DNA of 64,000 bases from Gordius sp. MW1 (Eukaryota > Nematomorpha > Gordioida > Gordea > Gordiidae): positions 17,139,037-17,203,036 of the forward strand of contig OZ038532.1 in assembly GCA_964036665.1 (NCBI GenBank). The letters are read 5' to 3'. A model generated the notes under the pieces. It made no database searches. It saw only the letters and a program-made list of their open reading frames with translations, and was not told where the DNA came from. Of this stretch, positions 11,485 through 21,802 are shown one piece after another. The position numbers were made by a program, and so were the translations under genes. Position 1 is the stretch's first letter. Each line of letters begins with the position of its first letter.

Positions 11485-12500
11485 TACTAGAGACCTTGGC
11501 CAGGCCTCTGAGGGTCGGGCCTGGACATTCCCCAATATAACCTAGTGGGCTCGGGCCAGACCTAAGTATACGTTAGGCCCTTTAAAAGCCCGTTACAAGA
11601 TCAATTAGATTTAGGATAAATTTTTGTAATGTTTTAATTTATTCATGTTTATTTAATTAACATGGAAAATCCATGATTTATTGATCATTTATAATCTTTA
11701 TAAAAAAAATTAAGAATTTTAAATATTGGGAAAACACTCCCCTATGGCAAATGAATTATATTTACAGATAGTTATGCTGGAAAATTATATTGTAATTCCT
11801 TCTTAATTCATTCATCAATATCTCTTTGTGCATTATAAGTGAAGTGTAAATTATATATTATTTATACATCAAATCCCATGGGCGTAGCCAGGATTCAAAT
11901 TAAAGGGGGGGGGGGCCAGTAATGATTTAGGAAGGGGCAAAAAAAAGTTTTTTTTTATATCAAGAAATTTTGATTAATGGGGGTGCAGCTACCCTTCATG
12001 AGGGAATTAATTCAATATCAGATTACCCTTATTACTAGTTTATGTAAGATTTTAAATAACTCATTTAATATTTTATTTTAAAAGTTGTCATCTATTCATA
12101 TTACCTTTATAATCCTATGAAATCTAAAATGATGGAAAAGCAAAGAAGCCAAGTAACTTTTGAAAAAATTGGAACTTTAAATAAGGTTTTTTAAAATTTT
12201 ATTTGGCCTATTTGGTTTATTTATTCCGACCAAACGAGTTAAGGATATATTTTTCTGTAGGTTGCCTCTTAAAGATAGAATAATTCGTCTGACCGGAAAT
12301 TATTTAATATATTAATTTTACTTTATTTACATTTTCAACACATACATATTATTTAATTATTTCTATAAAAAAAATTGAAATGTAAAATAAAAAAAAAATT
12401 ATGAAAATTTTTTATAAGGGTCCGGGCTCGAGCTTTGTATAAAGTTAGCGGACCCTGCCAGGGCCTATAATTTAATATATTGACCGGGCCCGGGCTTGTA
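11485..12500. repeat. CCCGGGC-rich repeat segments around a nested MITE
   Basis: The left segment (11485-11590) starts TAGAGACCTTGGCCAGGCC and contains GGGCTCGGGCC. The right segment (12418-12495) contains GGGTCCGGGCTCGAGC and CCGGGCCCGGGCTTGTAAAT. The two resemble the GC-rich hAT-type MITE family seen at 14190 and, with clear ends, at 36420. The AT-rich interior carries another MITE at 11877-12000. Boundaries are approximate. Confidence 0.4.
11877..12000. mobile_element. GGGCGTAGCC-type MITE
   Basis: Begins CATGGGCGTAGCCAGGATTC, followed by an 11-base G run. It ends GGGGGTGCAGCTACCCTTCATG. The short, non-coding, strongly G-rich left half is typical of the family. The right terminus is more diverged than in the 16697 copy. 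Confidence 0.5.
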
Positions 12501-12509
12501 AATTTTTAA

Positions 12510-12645
12510 GCAGACCAAAAGGCTGACCAAAAAATATTTGGTCTGACTAAGAAAAATAGACCAAAAAATCGTTGGTCTTATTATGTTTAATCGACTAAAA
12601 CCGAAGGTCGACCAAACAAAACCCAGCCCTTTTTACAACACTAGT
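12510..12645. repeat. GACCAAA-rich foldback repeat
   Basis: Repeated forms of GGTC(T/G)ACTAA and GACCAAA end in GACCAAACAAAACCCAGCCC, then TTTTTACAACACTAGT. Related copies lie at 22459-22543, 25352-25493 and 26906-27114. The last has clear inverted ends. This copy is probably missing its left terminus. Confidence 0.5.
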
Positions 12646-13239
12646 ATATATACAAAGTAGGAATTAAAAAAGTCACTTTGTATCTATTTTAAGGCCTAAA
12701 CCAGACTCAAGATGATTTTAGCATAGGCTCGACTCGACCAAAACTGCTTTATAGGGCTAGCGCGACCTAATAGAAAACAATTTATAATAAATTACCCATT
12801 TTTTTTGAAAAAAGAGAATATCGAAACAATTTTAAAAAACCTATTTACTTTAAACGGTAAAATAAAGAGTTTTTGAATTAATTAAAAAAAGTAAGTTGGA
12901 AAATAATTTTAAAGTTTTCTACTTTTCTATCATTTTGTGATATTAAAGATTTTATATTTTAAAATGAGTTTAAGAATTGTTATTTGAAATAGATATCGGC
13001 ACGTCTTAAACTCGGGCTTAAAAACAAAACTAAGATAAATCATCAAGCTCCAAGCTCAATGATTATCAATTTGCAAGGCTCTCTATATTTTTAAAGTAGG
13101 GCCTTTATTTGAACTATTTCATTACATATTTTGTGAAGGTGAGATAAATAAATAAAAAAATTAAGAATTGTAAATATTTGGAAATCATTCCGCTCTGGCT
13201 AATGAATTATATTTAAAAATAGTTATGCCGATTTTCTGT
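12646..13239. other. AT-rich spacer
   Basis: No gene or well-bounded repeat recognised. A few GC patches (GACTCAAGATG, GGGCTAGCGCGACC) hint at decayed copies of the CCCGGGC-type repeat. Confidence 0.4.
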
Positions 13240-13299
13240 CGTTTAAAAACGATTCGCGATTATCATGGGTAATAAGATTTGTTTCCCTTTTTAAAAAGT

Positions 13300-13720
13300 T
13301 GTAAGGCTTGGGGGCCAAAGGTTGTAACTTCCAGGGCTTAGCTCAGGTCACGAACGAAGCTTTCCCAAGCCGTAACATTGGTCTTCTCTTATCCAACAAC
13401 TAATTCCGCTTCGCAGTAGGCCTAAGATTAGGATGCAATATAGTCGCAGAACACACTTGTTCATTTTGCAATAATTCCGTAAAATCGAATGGCCATCATG
13501 GCCCACACTGTAATCGCAACAAAGCCCGGTACCTTCGACATACGATGGTTAACAAACTTATATACATTACTATTTCACCGAAGCTGGTTTGCCCTCTATT
13601 CTGAATCCACAAGCCTCTGTGAAGATAACAAATCACCCGATGGCCAAACTTTAGGCTCTTGGGAAAAAGGACTCAGTTGAGCACGGGAGGGACTATAATG
13701 TACTGACGTATTTGCCCCAT
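13300..13720. other. Higher-GC block of unknown nature with a 63-codon ORF
   Basis: This stretch stands out from its AT-rich surroundings by balanced composition. It contains an ORF on the + strand at 13489-13680 starting MAIMAHTVIATKPGTFD. I recognise no family in either strand, and no clear splice sites frame an exon. It could be a fragment of a single-copy sequence or of an unrecognised element. Confidence 0.3.
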
Positions 13721-14189
13721 TTAATCACAACAAAGATCCCTTGTCTTCAGCCGAGGCTCTGAAAATTTCAAAAACTCAGAAATTAACAACAATACTACTA
13801 TAATTTTTTGTCCCATTGCGACAACCACCCTAACTAAATTAGTAACAATCTTAGCACCTATGTAATTGTTGTCGTGGTGAAAGGATAAAATAATTAAATA
13901 ATATATATGCATGTTAATAAGTGATAAATTATTAAGAAGACATTGATTTTAAAATCATGTGTATATAAATTATTTAAAGTTTAATTGATATTTTATAAAG
14001 TATAATATAACCCCCCTCTTAAATTGAAGCTTTGCTTACGCCACTCATCTCTAGTTATGCTAAAAAATTTAGTCTCATTGCTTACATCCGCGCGCGTTTT
14101 AGCCTTTGGGTGGGGGTGGCTATTTTTAATTTTTTTTTATGTAAACAACCCATTTTTCTCTGATAAAAATACTAGTGACGGCAGCTTTA

Positions 14190-14585
14190 TCTAGAGACCT
14201 GCAACGGGCCTGTTTAGGTCAGTCGGCCCGCCCGTAATAAAAATTTACAAGCCCGGCCCGGCCCGGGCCCGTCAAAATATTAAATTATAAGCCCGGGCCC
14301 GATACAAAGCCCGGCCCGGGCCCGTAAATTTTTTTATTTTAGGTTTAATTTTTTTTTATCTATATGGTAAACAATATGTATGTGTTAAAATGTTTAAAAA
14401 AAGATTGTAAAAATAACAAATTAATAATTCCCGACCTGACGAAATCTTTTATCTTTTAACAGGCGACCTTAGAGACCTGCACGGGTGACCCGAAGTTAGG
14501 GTTGAAAATTCTAAAATGTTTCCGGGTCGGGTTGGATTTAAAGTGTCTGTCCAAAGATTATGAATCTTACATTGCAAAATACACG
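14190..14585. repeat. GC-rich CCCGGGC MITE family, two adjoining copies
   Basis: Two starts of the form TAGAGACCTGCA occur at 14192 and 14468. The first is followed by GGCCCGCCCG, CCCGGCCCGGCCCGGGCCCG and a second CCCGGGCCCG cluster; the second by GGGTGACCCGAAG and CCGGGTCGGGTTGG. The CAGAGACCTGC-like terminus is typical of hAT-derived MITEs and resembles the CAGAGACCAGATTTG end of the well-delimited copy at 36420. Non-coding. Confidence 0.5.
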
Positions 14586-14621
14586 GGACATATCTTTTAA
14601 ATTAATGCTATTATGTATCAT

Positions 14622-15235
14622 GGGCCATTCCATGTCAAATCGTCATAAAAAAGACGATTTTCGACCGACCATCTCAGATATGGATAATTTTTGGAGAGGA
14701 TGTAGGCCTTATGTATTAGAGTAATTTCGGAAAATTTTAGCCATTTTGGGCTAATACTTTTTAAGTTATGGACGTTTAAAGGGCCAAAATCACGCTCGGC
14801 ACCATTTTATAGATTTTACTATTTTTGCCATATTTTTGAAAGTAATGGCGCTATTCAATCAAATTTTGGTGCATTTTGTTCCTAAAAAAATTCTCTATTG
14901 AAATAAGTTAACAAAAAACCCCAAACTTTTGCGGCTAATTTTTTGTGGTCAAATTAGTGAAAAATCATAAAAACCTTTTGTTGATTATATGAAATCACCA
15001 ATTTCACAATGTGCACTCCTTTATGACCATCATATTTCAATCATAAAAAGTTTGGGACCGGCTACGAGATGGTCAAGAATTCGAAAAATTACATTTTTAC
15101 CAAAAATATTTATAGATGGCGGTATAATCAATTATCACAAGAACATATTATGGTGTTTGTTTTTCATCAAATGTGAAATTTATTAATTAAGGTAAATAAA
15201 TAATATTGGAATAAAAATAAACTTAAATTTTGATC
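14622..15235 (+). repeat. Dispersed repeat, about 0.6 kb, copy 1 of 3
   Basis: Begins around GGGCCATTCCATGTCAAATC, with AAAGACGATTTTCGACCGACC, ATTTTAGCCATTTTGGGC and AAAGGGCCAAAATCACGCTC. The same blocks recur in the same order at 43613-44200 and, reversed and shorter, at 48935-49105. Spacing is conserved over several hundred bases. The 65-codon ORF inside (14989) is not conserved as protein. The boundaries and class are unknown. Confidence 0.6.
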
Positions 15236-16696
15236 TTTTTTTCTGCGCAAATACAAATTAACGCTAAACTTTCTCATGAGCTTTGATTTCCAATTTAGCC
15301 ACTCTTTTATTCTCCTGGCATAACAAAGCTAAGTTTTTATAAGAGGCGGGGACGACAGCTGCTTTCTTTGGCGTTTGGGTTTACATTGTTATACTCCGTT
15401 ATTTATCCGACTTACGCTAAAATCACTTACTCCATCATGACAAAATATCGATTATTAAAATAATTATTGTCATCTTCTCCCGCCCCTCCCTTATTTCCAA
15501 AACGACCCTTTATCCCTCTCCAAATTTTGAACGGGCTTCTTCTCGGCTCCTAGCACATTTAGCGTGGGCGTTAGCTTAGTTAACTAATTTTTACATCCGT
15601 AATTTTTTAATTTTTTTTCCTTGTTTTTCATGTTATTTTGTGTGACATTTCTAACGTGATTTTTATATGTTGTTGATTTAGTTAATATTTAACACGAAGA
15701 TCGTAGCAATTCGACAAGATCAATTTTGAAAGTTCCATCGTTCGATATGACAGCAGATCATCCGCAGCACGATAGAAGTAATTTTTTCACACTCTCAAAC
15801 GCGTCTAATTTTTTACCTAACGTATGACTTTACTTAAATTATTTTATTAATTAACAGTAAAATCCTTAACTTTTATATTTACTATTTCATAATTAACCCA
15901 TTTATCGCATTTTTATAATCGCCAGCGTTTATTACATTGCCTACCTCTAATCTAACGTCATCATTAATTTTGAAAAAGGTTATTTGCTTATATAGTGTGC
16001 CCAGAACAAGGGTACATAAGAAACTTTCTTTTAGATATTTATCTCTTTAAATTTGGCACATCTGATGGAGCGGGGATGGGTTTTCAATTGCTGAGAGTTT
16101 AGCCATTGACTAATTGTTATTATCGATCAACAGCTGTAGTAAGAAATGAGGCCGCACCTTTTTGTCACTTTAATATGGGGACATGAATAAAGGGTTTTGT
16201 TATATTTTAAAATTTAGCTTTAAACTACTAAATCAATATCCTATAAATTCATCTGGAACATAATATCAATTTTAATGGCCGCTTACCCATTCTAATCATG
16301 TTACTTATTCGACCTCGCGTAAGACTCTAACTTGTCATATAATTGTTTCGCCTTTTAATTCGTGACGTCACCAGCGATAATTTTAACTAAAAACGTCATC
16401 ACTCCACCTCTTTTTACACCGAATTATATATAATCATGATATCATAATTTATGCATGCACATATTGTGAACGCCAGATATAAATTATAATAGATTGAGAA
16501 GTGGGGGTGGGTAGGGGTGTTTGTTTGCCCTTTGCTCATGCTATAACGTATACGCGTGTGAATGTGGTCACGTTTTAAGGTGATGGTCATATGAGGGCTA
16601 TGTCACGGTGATTTCAAACCTTGCATTTATTGCCCTAAAATCATGCGAAAACATCGTGATCGCGTGTTAACGTTAACTATACGACTTTATAGTTAG
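15236..16696. other. Intergenic DNA, no gene recognised
   Basis: Moderately complex sequence with fewer repeats than its surroundings, for example around 15540-15800 and 16010-16180. No ORF with a recognisable product and no bounded repeat were found. It may be unique intergenic DNA. Confidence 0.4.
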
Positions 16697-16863
16697 CATG
16701 GGCGTAGCCAGGATTGGAACTAGAGGGGGTGCAATAGTGATATAGGGAAGGGCAAATTGATAATTTTGTTGAAATTTTAGCCATAATTTTAATACATTTT
16801 AACCATTTTTTGGATTTAGAGGGGGGCAGCCGCCCCTCCTTGCCTCCCATGGCTACGCCCATG
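16697..16863. mobile_element. GGGCGTAGCC-type MITE, well-preserved copy
   Basis: Left end CATGGGCGTAGCCAGGATTG and right end CCATGGCTACGCCCATG are strong inverted repeats. Inside, a G-rich GAGGGGGTGCAA left arm and a GGGGGGCAGCCGCCCCTCC right arm surround an AT core. The 74-codon minus-strand ORF across it is produced by the repeat. Confidence 0.65.
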
Positions 16864-17337
16864 TTTAAAGGCAATACTTTGATTGTAAATAGATTGCCCA
16901 CTTAAGGCACATTTAATTGGCGATCTCGATTAAAGGGGTGACCTTTATTTTTACTAATCCTATCGAATAACGTTCTTTTATATACCTACCTAAAAATAAT
17001 ATTATAAATTTTAAAAGGCTTTAATTTTATGGGAAATTACTTAATTTTAGGGAATTTTAACGCGAAAACGACCTTCATTGCTCTTGCAATGACGCATGTG
17101 CATAGTAAAGTTTAGGGCGTGCGAAATGTCGTCCTCGTTTTGCACGTAGATTTACGCCCTAGACTTGGTTTGGACACTTTTCCCTTGTTTACTGGAATAT
17201 AATTGCATACCTCGAGACAACAAGCCATGGTATTTTGTTATACTAAAAATAACTTGCATATAGGGGGCTCGCTGCGCGTGAGAAGAATGTGTCAACGAAA
17301 CGTGCAACTTTTTGCATTTTTCTTTGAGAACATATTA

Positions 17338-17525
17338 GTGTGCTCAGTTAATTTAATTTTTGCTCAGTAGAATAATCACTTGCTCAGTAGAATAATTAAA
17401 TGCTTAGTAAAATATTCAAATGCTCAGTAAATAATTTCATGTTCAGTAATTTAATTATTTGCTCAGTAATTAATTCATTTGTCCAGTTTTTATTTTAATG
17501 TTGCTCAGTAAATCTTAGCTCAGTA
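17338..17525 (+). repeat. Degenerate TGCTCAGTA array
   Basis: About ten occurrences of TGCTCAGTA or close variants are spaced roughly 15-25 bases apart and separated by A/T filler. Downstream at 19725-19880 the same motif is repeated as its reverse complement (TACTGAGCA). The two arrays face each other and bracket 2.2 kb. Confidence 0.7.
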
Positions 17526-17627
17526 ACTGGAATTTAATTTCAAAATAAAATAAGTATTTACGCGAGATTTGAACCAGCAATGACATTTCATAGAAGTCTC
17601 AAGTGTTACCTATGTGGTAAAAAGACA

Positions 17628-17712
17628 AGGATTTTGTTAAGTCGACCTTACGTGTTCGATAAATAAAAGAAGGATTTTGTTAAGTCGACCTTACGTGTTC
17701 GATAAATAAAAG
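17628..17712 (+). repeat. Perfect tandem duplication, 2 x 42 bp
   Basis: The unit beginning AGGATTTTGTTAAGTCGACC and ending CGATAAATAAAAG occurs twice back to back without mismatch, indicating a recent duplication. Confidence 0.8.
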
Positions 17713-17810
17713 CACAGAAGTTATTTTTCTCTGTTTTGGTGACGTTGTCATTGTTGTTTGTAGAGCTAAATAACTTCTCTAAATGAAAATTGGTGAGCTA
17801 GATATATCAT

Positions 17811-18603
17811 AAATAAATTAAGAACTTTGTTCCCCTCCCTTTTTTGTCCCGTTGGTTCCCCCCCCCCACCTTATTTTTTACCCTCTTTCTCACCAGGGAA
17901 AAGGGGGGGGGGATCCCCCCCCCCTTTTTCACCCCTCCCCTATATTTTAAGCTCTTTCTCATCCGGCCCCCCCCCCCTTATTTTTTGCCCTCTTTCTCAC
18001 CAGGGAGGGAGGGTGACCCCCCCTTTTTCACCCTTCTTATTTTTTACCCTCCTTCTCGCCAGGGGGGAGGGTTGATTTGCCTCCCCCCCCCTTTTTTTCA
18101 ACCCTCCCCTTATTTTTTATCCTTTTTCTCATCCGGGCCTCACCCCCCTTTGCCCTCTTTCTAACCCGGGGGGGGGGGGAGAGGGTGATTTACCCCCTTC
18201 CCCTTTTTCACCCCCCTTATTTTTTACCCTCTTTCTCACCAGGGAGTAGGGAGAGGGGTCAGGATTTGCCCTCCCCCCCTTTTTTTAACCCTCTTTCTCA
18301 CCTAAAGGGTCACCCCCCCTTTTTTCACCCCTCCCCCTATTTTTTACCCTCTTTTTCACCAGAGTCCCCCTCGGTGAGAAAGAGGGTGAAAAATGGGGGG
18401 AGGGGGTCAAACCCCCCAGGTGAAAAAGAAGGGGGGGGGGGCAAATCCCCCCCTATCCTCTTTCTCACCGGGGGGGGGGGAGTTAAAAAAGGGGGGGTCA
18501 AATCACCCCCCTCTCCCCTGGTGAGAAAGAGGTAAAAAATAAAGGGGGGGGGGAACCAAAGGGGCAAAAAAAAGGGAGGGGGGCAAAGTTCTTAATTTAT
18601 TTT
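17811..18603. mobile_element. Foldback element made of C-rich and G-rich minisatellite arms
   Basis: The outer ends are inverted repeats: AAATTAAGAACTTTGTTCCC on the left and GGGCAAAGTTCTTAATTT on the right. From the left to about 18365 the + strand is pyrimidine-rich and built of units like CCCTCTTTCTCACCAGGG and ATTTTTTACCCTC. From about 18366 it switches to the purine-rich complement (GGTGAGAAAGAGGGTGAAAA). The arms could pair as a long hairpin, and the mirror-like homopyrimidine tracts are prone to triplex formation. Several overlapping proline-rich ORFs on both strands are products of the low-complexity sequence, not genes. Confidence 0.75.
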
Positions 18604-19322
18604 TAAAAAAATTGTATACCAATTAATATATTATTTATAAAATATAAGCGCAAAATAAATTTGTATCACAAATTACTCGGCCCTTCGGCCCTCGTGGGAA
18701 GGGAAAGAGGGGAATGAAAGTAGGGGAAGGGAAGGGGGAACTCTTCTATACTCCGTATAAACGTAGCATATTTGCTATGCAATTTATGGGCGAGAAAGGT
18801 GGGAAGGGGCGAGAATGCCTATAGGGGGGTATTAAATGCAAAATAATTAGTTATAGGCTCTTGTAGGGGAGGGCATAGGGTAATTTATCATTGTTAACCA
18901 ATTTAAAAACGAAAAAAAAAATTCGATTTATTTGGCCATTGGTCATTTTTTCCATTGGTCAGTAGCCTGCGGACGATCAAAAAGTCATATTATCAATGGT
19001 ATTAACAAGACAAAATATTAATTTAATTTAAAAAAAAATAAAAATTTTGCCCTCTCCGGGATTCGAACCCACATCAGTAGAGGCATAGGCCTTTTGTAGT
19101 GGCACAGGGACTCATATCAGTAGAGGCATAGGCCCTTGTAGGGGAGGGCATAGGGTAATTATCAATGTTAACCAATTCAAAACGGAAAAAAAAAGTTCGA
19201 TTTATTTGGCCAGTGGTCATTTTTTTCATTGGTCAATAGCCAGCGGACGCCCAAAAAGTCATTTCATCAATGTTATTAACAGGAACAATATATTAATTTA
19301 ATTTAAAAAAAATAAAAATTTT

Positions 19323-19401
19323 GCCCTCTCCGGGATTCGAACCCACATCAGTAAAGCCATCTGTTTACAAGCCGGCGCTATAACCCGTCACACCATGCTG
19401 G
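19323..19401 (-). repeat. tRNA-like SINE head
   Basis: Read on the minus strand, this 79-nt segment begins CCAGCATGGTGTGACGGG, contains a box A-like TGGTGTGACGG and a box B GGTTCGAATCC, and ends CCCGGAGAGGGC. The A-to-B spacing fits a tRNA. GGTG and CGCC could pair as a D stem, and GGG/CCC closes a T-arm around TTCGAAT. The acceptor halves do not pair fully, so it is a tRNA-derived repeat head rather than a functional tRNA gene. Confidence 0.6.
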
Positions 19402-19417
19402 TTTTAAAATAGTAGAA

Positions 19418-19511
19418 GTTTTTATGTTATTTATATAGATAATGAAATAATACCATAAATTGCATAGCAATTAAAAGTTGTGTTTTATGTTTAGAAAATC
19501 AATATATTTCA
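19418..19511 (-). mobile_element. hAT relic interrupted by a 21-bp palindromic insertion
   Basis: The blocks ATAGATAATGAAATAATA and AAAGTTGTGTTTTATGTTTA match, in reverse, adjoining parts of the hAT element at 3530-3610, where they are contiguous (ACACAACTTTATTATTTCAT). Here they are separated by CCATAAATTGCATAGCAATTA, which is the terminal motif of the composite repeat. Confidence 0.55.
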
Positions 19512-19724
19512 TCGGTCAGTAGCCAGCGGACGGTCAAAAGTCATATTATCAATGGTATTAACAAGAACAAAATAATTTAATTTTAAAAAATTAAAAATTC
19601 GTCCCCTCCCTGGCTTGAACCCGACATCTCCAGGTCACAAAGCTGGCGCCAATAACTTGGTGGACGACGGACAACTGACGACGGACGACCAAAAACGAGC
19701 CCATAAATTGCATAGCAATTAATA

Positions 19725-19880
19725 CTGTGCATTTTAGCAAAAATACTGAGCATTAGTAATTTAAAGCTGAGCATTTTAAAGTTAATTTAATGAGCAATTT
19801 TGAATTTTAACTGGGCACTTTAATAAAATACTGAGCACATTTTACTGAGCATTTTTTTAATTTACTACTGTGCATTTAAA
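19725..19880 (-). repeat. TACTGAGCA array, inverted partner of 17338 array
   Basis: About eight copies of TACTGAGCA, ACTGTGCA or TGAGCA, spaced 15-25 bases apart, are the reverse complement of the TGCTCAGTA array upstream. Confidence 0.65.
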
Positions 19881-20243
19881 ACATCCTTTTTCTTTTTATA
19901 GCGAATTTTCCACGAAAAAGCATAATTGACATTTTGAGTCTTCAAAATATGGAATAATGCTTGTTAAATAGTCTATCTCAATCTCAAACACGTTGAAATT
20001 TTATTATTAGTTTAATTTAGGTATTGGAAGTCTGATACAATGAGGTCTGCTATAACTATAATATTTAGGTCAAGTAAATTGAAATACAAAAATGTTGAGT
20101 ATCTGCTAATAAAGAAACAAAACCAAATTTGTAACGCTGGGTCTATAATGTATTCTTTGTTAAATTATCTTTTTTTTAATGCAAAAGACAGTTTTTTTGA
20201 TTGATAGCTGATGATGATATTACAATTTGTTTACTACTATAAA

Positions 20244-21168
20244 CCAGGGCCTTCCGCCCTAGTGGGAAGGGGGAGGGGGGAAGGGAAGGGGGAACGAAAC
20301 TCATCTATACTCCGTATAAACGTAGCATATTTGCTATGCAATTTATGGGCGAGAAAGGTAAGAAGGGGCGAGAATGCCTATAGGGGGGTATAAAATGCAA
20401 AATGATTAGTTAAATTTATACTAATATTTAAAAAGTTAAATTTTTGTAAAACCTGCTATAAAACACTTAAAAAACTTTATTTATTGAGGAATAGGTTTTC
20501 TTTCATTCATTCTATTTATCAACTTCTAAATTAATCAAAATGATGAAAGGAACGACAATTTGGTGTAGGCGACCCATAATTAAATTATGCCTATAGACTC
20601 TATTCAAATCATGCGCAGGACACGGTCAAAAAGGATATAAATACATAAGAGACGAAAAAAACGAAAAAATTTCGATTCACAATTTGGCCAATGGTCATTT
20701 TTTTCATTGGTCAGTAGCCAGGACACGGTCAAAAGTCATATTATCAATGGTATTAACAAGAACAATATATTCATTTAAAAAAAAAATTTGCCCTCTCCGG
20801 GATTCGAACCAACATCAGTAGAGGCATAAGCCTTTGTGGGGGGGGAGCACAGGGCAGGGAACCATATCAGTAGAGGCATAGGCCCTTGTAAGGGGGGCGT
20901 AAATTATCAATGTTAACCTAATATAGCAATTCAAAAAACGAAAAAAACATTTCGAATCACAATTTGGCCAATGGTCATTTTTTCATTCATCAGTAGCCAG
21001 GACACGGTCAAAAAGTCATATTATTAATGGTATTAGCAAGAACAATATATTAATTAATTTAAAAAAAATTTGCCCTCTCCGAGTATCGAACCAGCAATTA
21101 AGATACATGTTGGACGGACGGACGGACGGACAACAAAAAGCGAGCACATAAATTGCATAGCAATTAAT
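20244..21168 (-). repeat. Composite tRNA-head repeat, copy B
   Basis: Left terminus CCAGGGCCTTCCGCCCTAG (hairpin), right terminus GAGCACATAAATTGCATAGCAATTA. It shares the ACTCCGTATAAACGTAGC block, the TTGGCCAATGGTCATTTTTT module and the box B-like GGGATTCGAACC (about 20795) with the other copies. Near 21110 a run of GGACGGACGGACGG precedes ACAACAAAAAGCGAGC, as in copy C. The block at 20567-20620 (GCGACCCATAATT...CATGCGCA) is also present, reversed, at 36910-36960 in the opposite-orientation copy. Confidence 0.65.
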
Positions 21169-21633
21169 TACTAGTAAGGAAAGAGCGTCATATAAGTAAT
21201 ATGTCTTTCCTCTTTAAGGAGAGGCCAAAAAAGATTTGAGTATAATTTTGGAAATAAAATTGCGATTTCATTGATCTAATAAAAATGCGGGGGGAATATT
21301 TAGAAGGAGGGATGAGCTTGCCTATTTCTGGACGATGCTTATTGAATGAAGTATTTGATGTCTATAATTTAAGGTACCTCATGAAAGTTCTAATCTAACT
21401 ATAAATTTTTTGTTTTGAGGCATTTTCAGCCACGACATTCTAGTTATAAAGCTTTATACCCTAATTCTAAACTATATATTAAAACATGCAATGTTATCTA
21501 TGTTTTCTCGCCTTAAGTGAATTCTGAATGGTGTTCATTTGCTGTCTTCTAGTTTTAGATTGCCCTATCCTATAATATATTTTTTCGTCTTGTCGATAAA
21601 CAGGAAAAATTACCATAAATTGCATAGCTACTT

Positions 21634-21794
21634 ATGGGCGTAGCCAGCATTTGAGGGGGGCAATTATGATTTAGGGAGGGGCAAAAGGATTATTTTTTCA
21701 AATTTCAGCCATGATTTTAATAAATTTCAACAAATTTTTGGATTTAGAGGGGGCGGCCGCCCCTCCCTGCCCCCCCCCTTGGTTAAGCCCATGA
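21634..21794. mobile_element. GGGCGTAGCC-type MITE with flanking direct repeat
   Basis: Left end ATGGGCGTAGCCAGCATTTG and right end GGTTAAGCCCATGA, with GGCGGCCGCCCCTCCC inside. A direct repeat AGCTACTT, extending to AT on both sides, flanks it at 21626-21633 and 21795-21802. This is consistent with an 8-bp or slightly longer target duplication. The insertion lies directly beside a CCATAAATTGCATAGC motif, the terminal motif of the composite repeat. Confidence 0.65.
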
Positions 21795-21802
21795 AGCTAC
21801 TT

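Larger units (their letters stand above)
18676..19722 (-). repeat. Composite tRNA-head repeat, copy A (partial)
   Basis: Starts with the hairpin CGGCCCTTCGGCCCTCG and the shared block ACTCCGTATAAACGTAGCAT. It continues with modules TTTGGCCA(T/G)TGGTCATTTTT, GGTCAGTAGCCAGCGGACG and AAAAGTCATATTATCAATGG, and ends GCGAGCCCATAAATTGCATAGCAATTA-like. Each module carries a reversed tRNA box B: GGGATTCGAACCC at about 19060 and 19333, and GGCTTGAACCCGAC at about 19612. RNA polymerase III-type promoters would therefore read the minus strand. Copy B (20244-21168), copy C (38566-40730) and a reversed copy (34889-37502) share the same termini. Confidence 0.65.

Noticed and set aside
17338..17525. Array with regular motif spacing considered as CRISPR-like
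   Set aside because: Repeats are only about nine bases, degenerate, and separated by A/T filler; this is a eukaryotic minisatellite.
17827..18567. Overlapping proline/serine/glycine-rich ORFs on both strands
   Set aside because: They are direct translations of the C-rich and G-rich minisatellite arms; all frames are open because of low complexity.
19323..19401. Functional tRNA gene
   Set aside because: Box A and box B are present but the acceptor stem does not pair properly and the sequence recurs within a repeat array, so it is a tRNA-derived repeat head.
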